Of a stretch of DNA of 64,000 bases, positions 24,949-32,400 are shown in pieces. The notes beneath the pieces were generated by a model. The model was not told the origin of the DNA, made no database searches, and saw only the letters and a list, made by a program, of their open reading frames with translations. The stretch covers positions 74,269 to 138,268 of the forward strand of contig DASXWQ010000051.1 of the NCBI GenBank assembly GCA_036503555.1, in the 5' to 3' direction. Position numbers and translations under genes: made by a program. The first letter of the stretch is position 1, and each line of letters begins with the position of its first letter. This stretch comes from Actinocatenispora sp036503555. Its GTDB lineage: Bacteria; Actinomycetota; Actinomycetes; Mycobacteriales; Micromonosporaceae.

Positions 24949-25853
24949 CGCAACGTACCGAGGACGCGCCCGTCGCCGTCGACCTCGCCGACCGGCGCGT
25001 ACGCCGGGCGCTGGGTCGGCGGAACTGGCTCGCCGGTCGTCCACTGTGGAGGCAGCCGCTGACCGCGGCGGCGCTCGTCGTGGTGCTGGGCTGGCTCGCG
25101 GTCGCGGCGCTGGCGCCGGTGCTCGCGCCGTACGATCCGCTGCGGCAGAACGACGTCACGTACGCGCCGCCGTCCGCCGCGCACTGGTTCGGCACCGACG
25201 AGCTGGGCCGCGACATCGCGAGCCGGGTCGTCTACGGTGCCCGGCTGTCGATCCCGCTCGCCCTCGTCATCGTGGCGCTCGCGCTCACGGTCGGCGGCGT
25301 GCTCGGGCTGCTCGCCGGGTACCTGGGCCGGTTCGTGGACGAGGCGCTGATGCGGCTGACCGACCTGGTCTTCGCGTTCCCGCAGATCATCCTGGCGATG
25401 GCGGTGAGCGCCGCGTTCGGCCCCAGTACCCGGAACGCCGTGCTGGCGCTGGTGATCGTCTCCTGGCCGGTGTACGCCCGGGTCATCCGCAGCTCGGTGC
25501 TGACCGTACGTGGGGAGGACTACCTGTCCGCGGCGCGGCTGCTCGGCGTCGGCCCGGTCACCGCGCTGCGCCGGGACGTGCTGCCCAACAGCGTCGGCCC
25601 GGCCGTGGTCCTGGCGACCCTGGAACTGGGCAACGCGGTGCTGATGCTCGCGGCGCTGTCGTTCCTGGGGCTCGGGCCGCGCCCGCCGGCGCCGGAGTGG
25701 GGCGCGATGATCGCGCTCGGCTCGCACGACCTGTCGAAGTGGTGGGTCAGCGTCTTCCCCGGCCTCGCGATCCTCACCCTGGTGCTGGCCTGCAACGTGC
25801 TCGGGGACGCGCTGCGCGACCGGATCGACCCGCGTTTCGCGAGGGGGCGCTGA
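24945..25853 (+). CDS. ABC transporter permease (DppC/OppC type)
   Basis: 302 aa. The family N-terminus (APYDPLRQNDVTYAPPSAAH then WFGTDELGRDIASRVVYGAR) and the EAA loop (GEDYLSAARLLGVGPVTALR) are clear. It is the second membrane half of the peptide importer. ATG 24945 overlaps the previous TGA. A TCCACTGTGGA copy at 25040 is read as Pro-Leu-Trp. Confidence 0.9.
   Translation: MTQRTEDAPVAVDLADRRVRRALGRRNWLAGRPLWRQPLTAAALVVVLGWLAVAALAPVLAPYDPLRQNDVTYAPPSAAHWFGTDELGRDIASRVVYGARLSIPLALVIVALALTVGGVLGLLAGYLGRFVDEALMRLTDLVFAFPQIILAMAVSAAFGPSTRNAVLALVIVSWPVYARVIRSSVLTVRGEDYLSAARLLGVGPVTALRRDVLPNSVGPAVVLATLELGNAVLMLAALSFLGLGPRPPAPEWGAMIALGSHDLSKWWVSVFPGLAILTLVLACNVLGDALRDRIDPRFARGR
25040..25050. repeat. 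TCCACWGTGGA palindrome, copy 5
   Basis: A perfect copy within the OppC-type gene, in the Pro-Leu-Trp frame. Confidence 0.8.
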
Positions 25854-25854
25854 C

Positions 25855-26817
25855 ATGCTGCTGACGACCGAGGGGCTTCGGGTGACACTGCCCGGCGGCG
25901 TACCCGTGGTGCACGACGTGTCGCTGACGGTCGGCGAGGGCGAGATCGTCGGCGTGGCCGGAGAAAGCGGCTCCGGCAAGAGTGTGACCGCGCAGGCACT
26001 GCTCAACCTGCTGCCCGCCGGGTCGACGGTGGACGGCACCGCCCGGTTCGCCGGTACGGACCTGCTGGGGCTGGACCGCCAGGGCTGGCAACGGATCCGC
26101 GGCGCGGGCATCGCCATGGTGTTCCAGGACCCGACCGCCGCCCTGCACCCGATGCTGAGCGTCGGCACCCAGCTCACCGAGCACATGCGCCGGCACCTGC
26201 GCATGTCCCGGCGGGCCGCCCGCGCCCGGGCGATCGACCTGCTCGACCAGGTACGCATCCCCGACCCGGAACGGACCCTGCGCTCCTACCCGCACCAGTT
26301 CTCCGGCGGGATGCGGCAGCGGGTGGCGATCGCCATCGCGCTCGCCGCCGAGCCGAAGCTGCTGATCGCCGACGAGCCGACCACCGCGCTCGACGTGACC
26401 GTACAGGCCGGGATTCTGGCTCTGTTGAGCCGACTGCGCGACGAGACCGGGCTGTCGGTGCTGTTCGTCACGCACGACCTCGGCGTGCTGTCCGCGCTGA
26501 CCGCCCGCACGTACGTCTTCTACGCCGGCCGGGTGCTGGAGACGGGACCGACCCCGGCGGTGCTGACCGCGCCGCGGCACCCGTACACGGCGGCGCTGCT
26601 CGGCGCCCGCCCGCACGGCGCGACCGGCGTCGGCGTGCTGCGGCCGATCCCCGGCAGTCCCGTCGTTCCCGGCGCCGCCCCACCCGGCTGCCCGTTCGAA
26701 CCGCGCTGCGCGTACGCCACCGACGAGTGCGGTGTCGCCCCGCCACCGCTGGCCGAGACCGGCCCCGACCGGCACGCGGCGTGCCCGGTGGCGCCGGAGC
26801 TGGAGGTGACCGGATGA
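25855..26817 (+). CDS. ABC transporter ATPase (DppD/OppD type)
   Basis: 320 aa. Walker A GESGSGKS, signature FSGGMRQR, Walker B LLIADEPTTALD and the switch His in FVTHDLG are intact. The C-terminal oligopeptide-ATPase extension has the Cys cluster CPFEPRCAYATDEC…C seen in many OppD/DppD proteins, where a [4Fe-4S] cluster can bind. ATG 25855 follows the permease stop by one base. Confidence 0.9.
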   Translation: MLLTTEGLRVTLPGGVPVVHDVSLTVGEGEIVGVAGESGSGKSVTAQALLNLLPAGSTVDGTARFAGTDLLGLDRQGWQRIRGAGIAMVFQDPTAALHPMLSVGTQLTEHMRRHLRMSRRAARARAIDLLDQVRIPDPERTLRSYPHQFSGGMRQRVAIAIALAAEPKLLIADEPTTALDVTVQAGILALLSRLRDETGLSVLFVTHDLGVLSALTARTYVFYAGRVLETGPTPAVLTAPRHPYTAALLGARPHGATGVGVLRPIPGSPVVPGAAPPGCPFEPRCAYATDECGVAPPPLAETGPDRHAACPVAPELEVTG

Positions 26818-27767
26818 CCGCGCTGCTGGCGATCGCGGACGTGAGCGTCGAGTACCGGTCGCGGGAACGCGGCGCGGTCCGGGCCGTCGCCGGGGTCAGC
26901 CTCGACGTGGCCGCCGGGGAGATCGTCGGCCTGGTCGGCGAGTCCGGCTGCGGCAAGTCGTCGCTGGCGCGCGCCGCCGCCGGACTGACCGCACCGGCCG
27001 ACGGCACCATCTCGTACGCTGGCCGGCCGGTCACGCCGGTCGGCTGGCGCCGCCGTCCGGCCGCCGAGGTCGGGTTGCAGATGGTCTTCCAGAACCCGTA
27101 CGCGTCGCTCAACCCGCGTCGCCGGATCGGCGCCCAGCTCGCCGACGGCCTGCCCGCGGGTGTCGATCGGCGCGGTCGGGTGGCGGAGCTGCTGGACCTG
27201 GTGGGGATGCCGACAGGCGCCGCCGACCGCTACCCGCACGAGTTCTCCGGCGGGCAGCGGCAGCGGCTCGCGATCGCGCGGGCGCTCGCCCCGGCACCGC
27301 GGCTGATCATCGCGGACGAGCCGGTCACCGCACTCGACGCGTCGTCCGCCGCGCAGATCGTCAACCTGCTCGTGGACCTGGTCCGCGACACCGGCACCGG
27401 CCTGCTGTTCATCTCGCACGACCTGGCCCTGGTACGCCAGATCGCGGACCGGACCGCGGTGATGTACCTCGGCCGGATCGCCGAGGTGGCGCCGACCGCG
27501 GAGCTGTGGGGCTCGCCGCGCCACCCGTACACCCGGGCGCTGATCGACGCGGTGCCGCGGATCTCGGCCGAGCCGGTGCTGCCCGCGGTGCTCGCCGGCG
27601 AGGTACCCGACCCGGCGAACGCGCCGACCGGGTGCCGCTTCCGGCCCCGCTGCCCGTACGCGATGGACGACTGCGTCGCCGACCCACCGGTACGCGTGGC
27701 CGGCGCCCGTACCGTCGCCTGCTGGCTCCCCGACCCGACCGACCCGCTCCGGAAGGACGCCGAATGA
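26814..27767 (+). CDS. ABC transporter ATPase (DppF/OppF type)
   Basis: 317 aa. Walker A GESGCGKS, signature FSGGQRQR, Walker B LIIADEPVTALD, switch His in FISHDLA; the C-terminal oligo_HPY segment keeps CRFRPRCPYAMDDC and a final Cys. It completes the five-gene importer. ATG overlaps the previous TGA, and its own stop overlaps the amidohydrolase start, so the whole set is translationally linked. Confidence 0.9.
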   Translation: MTALLAIADVSVEYRSRERGAVRAVAGVSLDVAAGEIVGLVGESGCGKSSLARAAAGLTAPADGTISYAGRPVTPVGWRRRPAAEVGLQMVFQNPYASLNPRRRIGAQLADGLPAGVDRRGRVAELLDLVGMPTGAADRYPHEFSGGQRQRLAIARALAPAPRLIIADEPVTALDASSAAQIVNLLVDLVRDTGTGLLFISHDLALVRQIADRTAVMYLGRIAEVAPTAELWGSPRHPYTRALIDAVPRISAEPVLPAVLAGEVPDPANAPTGCRFRPRCPYAMDDCVADPPVRVAGARTVACWLPDPTDPLRKDAE

Positions 27768-29011
27768 TCCCCGTACCCGCCGACCGGGTCCTCGTCGACT
27801 GCGCGCTGTACGACGGCGTCAGCGACGGCGTCACCACCGACCGCGGCATCTGGATCGACCAGACCGGCGAGATCCGTGCCGTGGGCGCCTCGGACGACGT
27901 GCTGGCCGAGGCGCGCGGCGCGACGGTCGTCGACATGGCCGGGGCGTACGTGATGCCGGGGCTGACGAACATGCACGTGCACCTCGGCCTCGGGCTGCCC
28001 GGCGGGATGGCGGAGGCGGTGCAGCGGGCGAACCTGGCCGAGCTGGTCCTGCTGATGGCCGACTCGGCCCGGCAGACCCTCCACAGTGGAGTGACAACGG
28101 TCCGGCTGGTCGGCGAGACCCGGTACGCGGACTTCGCGCTGCGCAAGGCGATCGACGCCGGCGCGGTCGACGGGCCGCGCATCTTCACCGCCGGGCACGC
28201 CCTGTGCTGTACCGGCGGGCACGGCTGGGACGCCGACGCGTTGGAGGCGGACGGCGCGGACGGCTTCCGCCGCGCGGTACGCGAGCAGCTGCGCGCCGGG
28301 GCCGACCTGATCAAGGTGTGCATCTCCGGCGGCATCGCCGGCGAGCACGAGCACATCGACACCCCACAGCTCACCGACGACGAGATGGCCGCGGTACTTT
28401 CCATCGCGCACGACTGGGGCCGGAAGGTGACCGCGCACGCCGGCCCGGCCGACGTCATCACCCGGGCCGTCGAGCTGGGCCTGGACTGCGTCGAGCACGG
28501 GTACGAGCTGACCGACGAGCTGACGCGGCTGATGGCCGCGCGCGGAGTCTGGTACGTCCCGACGATCACGGTCAGCAGGTGCGAACAGTTCTTCGTCGAC
28601 AGCGGCGTACCGCGGTGGATGATGGACCGCGCGCTGTCCGCCGGCCCGCGGCACTGGGAGAGCCTGCGGTACGCGCTGCGCAACGGGGTGCCGATCGCGC
28701 TCGGCTCGGACATGCCGCCGCACGCGCCGTACGACGAGACGACGGCGACGGTGCGGGAGCTGGAGTTCATGGTCGAGGCGGGCATGCCGGTCGCCGACGC
28801 GCTGCGCGCCGCGACGGTACGCCCGGCCGAGTGGCTGGGTGCCGACGACCGCCTCGGCACGGTGCAGGCGGGCCGGCAGGCCGACCTGATCGCGCTGCGC
28901 GACGACCCGACGCGGGACGTCTCGGCGCTTCGTACCCTGCACCTGGTCATGAAGGCGGGCCGGATCTTCCGCGACGACACCGCCCTGGCCGCGCCGCGGG
29001 GCCGGCGATGA
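27764..29011 (+). CDS. Metal-dependent amidohydrolase (Xaa-Pro-dipeptidase/imidazolonepropionase-like)
   Basis: 415 aa. HVH metal ligands in NMHVHLG near residue 66, a metal-bridging Lys candidate in ADLIKVCISGG, His in VTAHAG and VEHG, and the catalytic Asp in ALGSDMPPHA. This COG1228 subgroup includes bacterial prolidases that split Xaa-Pro and Xaa-hydroxyproline dipeptides as well as imidazolone and triazine enzymes. Coupling to a peptide importer favours a dipeptidase. The start overlaps the upstream stop (ATGA). One TCCACAGTGGA copy is read as His-Ser-Gly. Confidence 0.8.
   Translation: MIPVPADRVLVDCALYDGVSDGVTTDRGIWIDQTGEIRAVGASDDVLAEARGATVVDMAGAYVMPGLTNMHVHLGLGLPGGMAEAVQRANLAELVLLMADSARQTLHSGVTTVRLVGETRYADFALRKAIDAGAVDGPRIFTAGHALCCTGGHGWDADALEADGADGFRRAVREQLRAGADLIKVCISGGIAGEHEHIDTPQLTDDEMAAVLSIAHDWGRKVTAHAGPADVITRAVELGLDCVEHGYELTDELTRLMAARGVWYVPTITVSRCEQFFVDSGVPRWMMDRALSAGPRHWESLRYALRNGVPIALGSDMPPHAPYDETTATVRELEFMVEAGMPVADALRAATVRPAEWLGADDRLGTVQAGRQADLIALRDDPTRDVSALRTLHLVMKAGRIFRDDTALAAPRGRR
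28080..28090. repeat. TCCACWGTGGA palindrome, copy 6
   Basis: A perfect copy in the amidohydrolase gene, in the Leu-His-Ser-Gly frame. Confidence 0.8.
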
Positions 29012-29325
29012 CGGACGTGACCGAGGTCCGCGACCTGCGCGTCGTGGTGGACCGGATCGAGGGCCGCTCGGTGTGCGGCCTACGACCCGGCGACCACGTC
29101 GACCTGACGCACTCGTCCCGGCTGACCATCCCGCCCGGCCGCCACTTCTGCCTGTACGCGCTCGCCGCCGTGCTGCCGCTGCTGCCGGCGAAGCAGCGCG
29201 CGCTGGCCGACGGTGACTGGCTCGCCCGCGACTGCGAGGTCGCCTGCCCCGATCCGGAGGAACGCCTCGTCATGCGGGTGGAAACCCTGGGTACGAGCCG
29301 GATCCCGACGGACGAGCTGACGTGA
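29008..29325 (+). CDS. TIGR04076-family small protein
   Basis: 105 aa. The pattern VCGLRPGDHVDL, then PPGRHFCLYALAAVLPLL and VACPDPEERLVMRVE is that of the TIGR04076 family, a small Cys-containing domain of unknown function often found near oxidoreductases and peptide-related genes. Conserved Cys occur in VCG, FCLYAL and RDCEVACPDP. ATG overlaps the amidohydrolase TGA (ATGA) and its stop overlaps the LLM GTG (GTGA), so it is made in step with its neighbours. Role unknown. Confidence 0.7.
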   Translation: MTDVTEVRDLRVVVDRIEGRSVCGLRPGDHVDLTHSSRLTIPPGRHFCLYALAAVLPLLPAKQRALADGDWLARDCEVACPDPEERLVMRVETLGTSRIPTDELT

Positions 29326-30308
29326 CCGGCACGGTCTCGATCGCGTTCCAGTCCGACAAGGGACCCGACGAGTACGCGGCGCTCGCGGTGGCCGCCGAGT
29401 CGTACGGCTTCGACGGGATCTCGGTGTTCGGCGACCTCGGCTACCAGCCGCCGCTGTACCCGCTGCTCGCGATGGCCCGGGCCACCAGCCGGGTACGGCT
29501 CGGCGCGGCCTGCCTCAACCCGTACCTGACGCATCCGGTCGAGATCGCCGGCCAAGTCGCCGCGCTGGACGCCGCGTCCGACGGCCGGGCGTACCTGGGA
29601 CTCGCGCGTGGCAGCTGGCTGTCGCGGGTCGGCGTGGCGCAGGACCGTCCACTTGCGACACTGCGGGAGGCGGCCGAGGTGGTCGCCGCGCTGCTGGCCG
29701 GCGACGACTCCGGCTACCCGGGCGAGGTGTTCCGGATCGAACCCGGCACCACCCTGCGGTACGCCCCGCGCCGGGCGACGGTGGACCTGCTGCTCGGCGT
29801 GTGGGGTCCGCGCGGCGCGCGGCTCGCCGCGGGGATCGCCGACGAGGTGAAGCTGGGCGGCTCGGCCAACCCGGACATGGTCGCCACGATGCGCCGCTGG
29901 CTCGCCGGCCCGCGCGAGGTCGGTGTGGTGGCCGGCGCGGTCACCGTCGTCGACGAGGACCGGACCGCGGCACGCCGTCGGGCCCGCGGCGAGGTCGCCA
30001 TGTACCTCGACGTGGTGGCCCGACTCGACCCCACCGTCGCTGTGGACCCGGCTCTGTTGAGCCGACTCGGCGCGCTCGTCGCGGCCAGCGCGTACGACCG
30101 GGCCGGCGCGCTGATCGGCGACGACCTGCTCGACCGCTTCTGCTTCGCCGGTACGCCGGACGAGGTCGCCGAGCGCGCCGCCGCCCTGATCGACGCCGGG
30201 GCGAGTCGGATCGAGTTCGGCACCCCGCACGGCCTCACCGACTCCCGCGGCGTCGACCTGCTCGGCGCCGAGGTACTGCCCCGGATCCGTTGCCTGGTAG
30301 GAGACTGA
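29322..30308 (+). CDS. LLM-class flavin-dependent oxidoreductase in the catabolic operon
   Basis: 328 aa. TIM-barrel LLM fold: AFQSDKGPDEYAALAVAAES at the start, then FDGISVFGDLGYQPPLYPLL, and LGLARGSWLS for the flavin/F420 phosphate loop; it resembles Mer-type methylene-tetrahydromethanopterin reductase relatives. It presumably carries out an F420- or FMN-dependent redox step on a product of peptide breakdown. GTG 29322 overlaps the TGA of the TIGR04076 gene. Confidence 0.8.
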   Translation: MTGTVSIAFQSDKGPDEYAALAVAAESYGFDGISVFGDLGYQPPLYPLLAMARATSRVRLGAACLNPYLTHPVEIAGQVAALDAASDGRAYLGLARGSWLSRVGVAQDRPLATLREAAEVVAALLAGDDSGYPGEVFRIEPGTTLRYAPRRATVDLLLGVWGPRGARLAAGIADEVKLGGSANPDMVATMRRWLAGPREVGVVAGAVTVVDEDRTAARRRARGEVAMYLDVVARLDPTVAVDPALLSRLGALVAASAYDRAGALIGDDLLDRFCFAGTPDEVAERAAALIDAGASRIEFGTPHGLTDSRGVDLLGAEVLPRIRCLVGD

Positions 30309-30314
30309 CACCGC

Positions 30315-31976
30315 ATGACGAGAGTGTGGGAGGTGGCCGACCGGTACCTCGCCGGGCTGGCCGACTGGGAGCCGCGCGCCGCGCAGGCACTCGGCCGTAC
30401 GGAGGTGCCGGCGGTGGACCTGTCGCCGTCGGCGTACGACGCGCGGGCGGCACTGGCGGCCGGCGCGGCGCGCGAGCTGTCCGCTGCGGTACCGGCGGAT
30501 GCGGCCGACCGGGTGCTCGCCGGTGCCCTCGCGGACCGGCTCGGCGCCGAGACCGACCTGTACGAGTCGGGGTTCACCACCCGGCTGCTGGCGCCGCTCG
30601 CGACGCCGGTACACCTGACCCGGTCGGCGTTCGACGACCTGCCGCGCGAGACGGCGGCGGACTGGGCGGTCGTCGCCGACCGGCTCGCCGCGGTGCCGGC
30701 GGCGCTGTCCGCGTACCGCGAGACGCTGCGGCGCTCGGCCTCGCGCGGGCAGCGGGTGGCGCGCCGGCAGGTGCTCGCCGTGGCCGACCAGTGCGAGAGC
30801 TGGATCGACGCGCGGCGCGACGACTTCTACCGCGGCCTCGCCGCCGGGTACGCCGGGTCGGACCCGGCGCTGACCGCGCGGCTCGACCGGGGCGCCGCGC
30901 AGGCGACCGCGGCGACCTCCGACTTCGCGGCGTTCCTGCGTGGCGAGCTGGCCCCGGCCGCGCCGGAGGCCGACGGCGTCGGCCGGGAGATGTACGCGCT
31001 CACCGCGCGAAGCTTCCTCGGCGCCACGCTCGACCTCGACGACGTGTACGCGTACGGCTGGGCCGAACTGCACCGGCTCGCCGCCGAGATGGCCGACGTG
31101 GCCGGCCAGATCGTGCCGGGCGGCACGGTACGCGAGGCGATGGCCGCGCTGGACGCCGATCCGGCGCGCCGGCTCGTGGGCGTACCGGCGCTGACCGACT
31201 GGCTGACCCGGCGGGTCGCCGCGATCACCGACGCGCTGGACGGCCCGCACTTCGCCATCCCGGCCGAGACCCGCCGGGTCGAGTGCCGGATCGCCCCGGC
31301 GACCAGTGGCGTCATGTACTACACCGCACCGGATCCGGGCCTGACCCGGCCGGGCCGGGTCTGGTGGTGCCTGCCGCCCGGCGTCGACACGGCAACCACC
31401 TGGCGGGAGATCAGCACGCTGCACCACGAGTCGCTGCCCGGCCACCACCTCCAGCACGCGATCACGATGACGCTGCCGCACCTGCATCCGTGGCAGCGCA
31501 CGCTGTGCGAGGTGCACGGGTACGCCGAGGGGTGGGCGCACTACGGCGAGGGCCTGGCCGACGAGCTGGGCCTGCTGGCGGATCCCGGTGAGCGGCTGGG
31601 GATGCTGTGCGGGCGGATCTGGCGCGCGTGCCGGATCGTCATCGACGCCGGCCTGCACCTCGACCTGCCGGTACCGCCGGGCAACGGCTTCACCCAGGCG
31701 CGCCGGTGGACCCCGGCGCTCGGGGTGGAGTTCCTGACCCGTATCGCGGGCCTGGACCCGGCGACGGCCCGGTTCGAGGTCGACCGTTACCTGGGCTGGC
31801 CGGGCCAGGCGCTGGCGTTCTCGGTCGGCGCCCGGCTGTGGCGCGAGGCGCGCGCCGCCGCCGGGCGGGCCGAGGGCGCGGGTTTCGACCTGGCCCGGTT
31901 CCACGCCCGCGCCCTGTCCCTCGGTCCGGCCGGCCTGGACCCGTTGCGTACCGCCCTGGAGGAGTCCCGTGGCTGA
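30315..31976 (+). CDS. DUF885 peptidase-like protein
   Basis: 553 aa, mostly helical. The DUF885 zinc signature HESLPGHHLQ is present (LHHESLPGHHLQHAI), with a second conserved block (EVHGYAEGWAHYGEGLADEL) providing the Glu ligand, as in M3/M32-like metallocarboxypeptidases. No signal peptide, so it acts in the cytoplasm. In an operon with a peptide importer and an amidohydrolase it probably trims imported peptides. It starts 6 bases after the LLM stop and its end overlaps the NTF2-like gene by 8 bases. Confidence 0.8.
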   Translation: MTRVWEVADRYLAGLADWEPRAAQALGRTEVPAVDLSPSAYDARAALAAGAARELSAAVPADAADRVLAGALADRLGAETDLYESGFTTRLLAPLATPVHLTRSAFDDLPRETAADWAVVADRLAAVPAALSAYRETLRRSASRGQRVARRQVLAVADQCESWIDARRDDFYRGLAAGYAGSDPALTARLDRGAAQATAATSDFAAFLRGELAPAAPEADGVGREMYALTARSFLGATLDLDDVYAYGWAELHRLAAEMADVAGQIVPGGTVREAMAALDADPARRLVGVPALTDWLTRRVAAITDALDGPHFAIPAETRRVECRIAPATSGVMYYTAPDPGLTRPGRVWWCLPPGVDTATTWREISTLHHESLPGHHLQHAITMTLPHLHPWQRTLCEVHGYAEGWAHYGEGLADELGLLADPGERLGMLCGRIWRACRIVIDAGLHLDLPVPPGNGFTQARRWTPALGVEFLTRIAGLDPATARFEVDRYLGWPGQALAFSVGARLWREARAAAGRAEGAGFDLARFHARALSLGPAGLDPLRTALEESRG

Positions 31977-32340
31977 CCCGATCGCCGCCCACATCGTCTC
32001 GATGTACGCGAGCCTCGGCGACCGGCTGGGCTTCGACGCGCACCTCGACCCGCACCTGACGGTGTGGGAGTCCGACGCGGACCGGCTGCTCGCCGGGCTG
32101 CCCGAGCTGGACGTGCTGCGCGACGGCCGGGTACCGGCCGGGCCGGCGCCGGTGTCGGTGGCGCCGGAGGCGTTGCGTACCGAGGACTGGGGGGAGACGG
32201 GGCTCGCCCGCTACCTGCTGCGCGCGCGGTACGACGGGCGGGCCGACGAGCTGTTCCGGGTCACCGACGTCCTGCGGTGGAGCGGCGAGCGGTGGCTGGT
32301 CGTCCACCACCACGCGGAGGCCACGACCCACCAGGGCTGA
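31969..32340 (+). CDS. NTF2/SnoaL-like small protein
   Basis: 123 aa from GTG 31969, overlapping the DUF885 stop. HIVSMYASLGDRLGFDAHLD at the start and VLRWSGERWLVVHHHAE at the end fit the nuclear-transport-factor-2 fold, used by isomerases, cyclases and ligand-binding proteins. It is the last gene of the right operon. GGAGT just before the GTG can serve as a ribosome site. Function unknown. Confidence 0.65.
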   Translation: MADPIAAHIVSMYASLGDRLGFDAHLDPHLTVWESDADRLLAGLPELDVLRDGRVPAGPAPVSVAPEALRTEDWGETGLARYLLRARYDGRADELFRVTDVLRWSGERWLVVHHHAEATTHQG

Positions 32341-32400
32341 TCCGCATGCCGCTTTTGTCGTATGGTGGTCTGTTCTGACCTCCTCGACAAGGCGGCGCGG

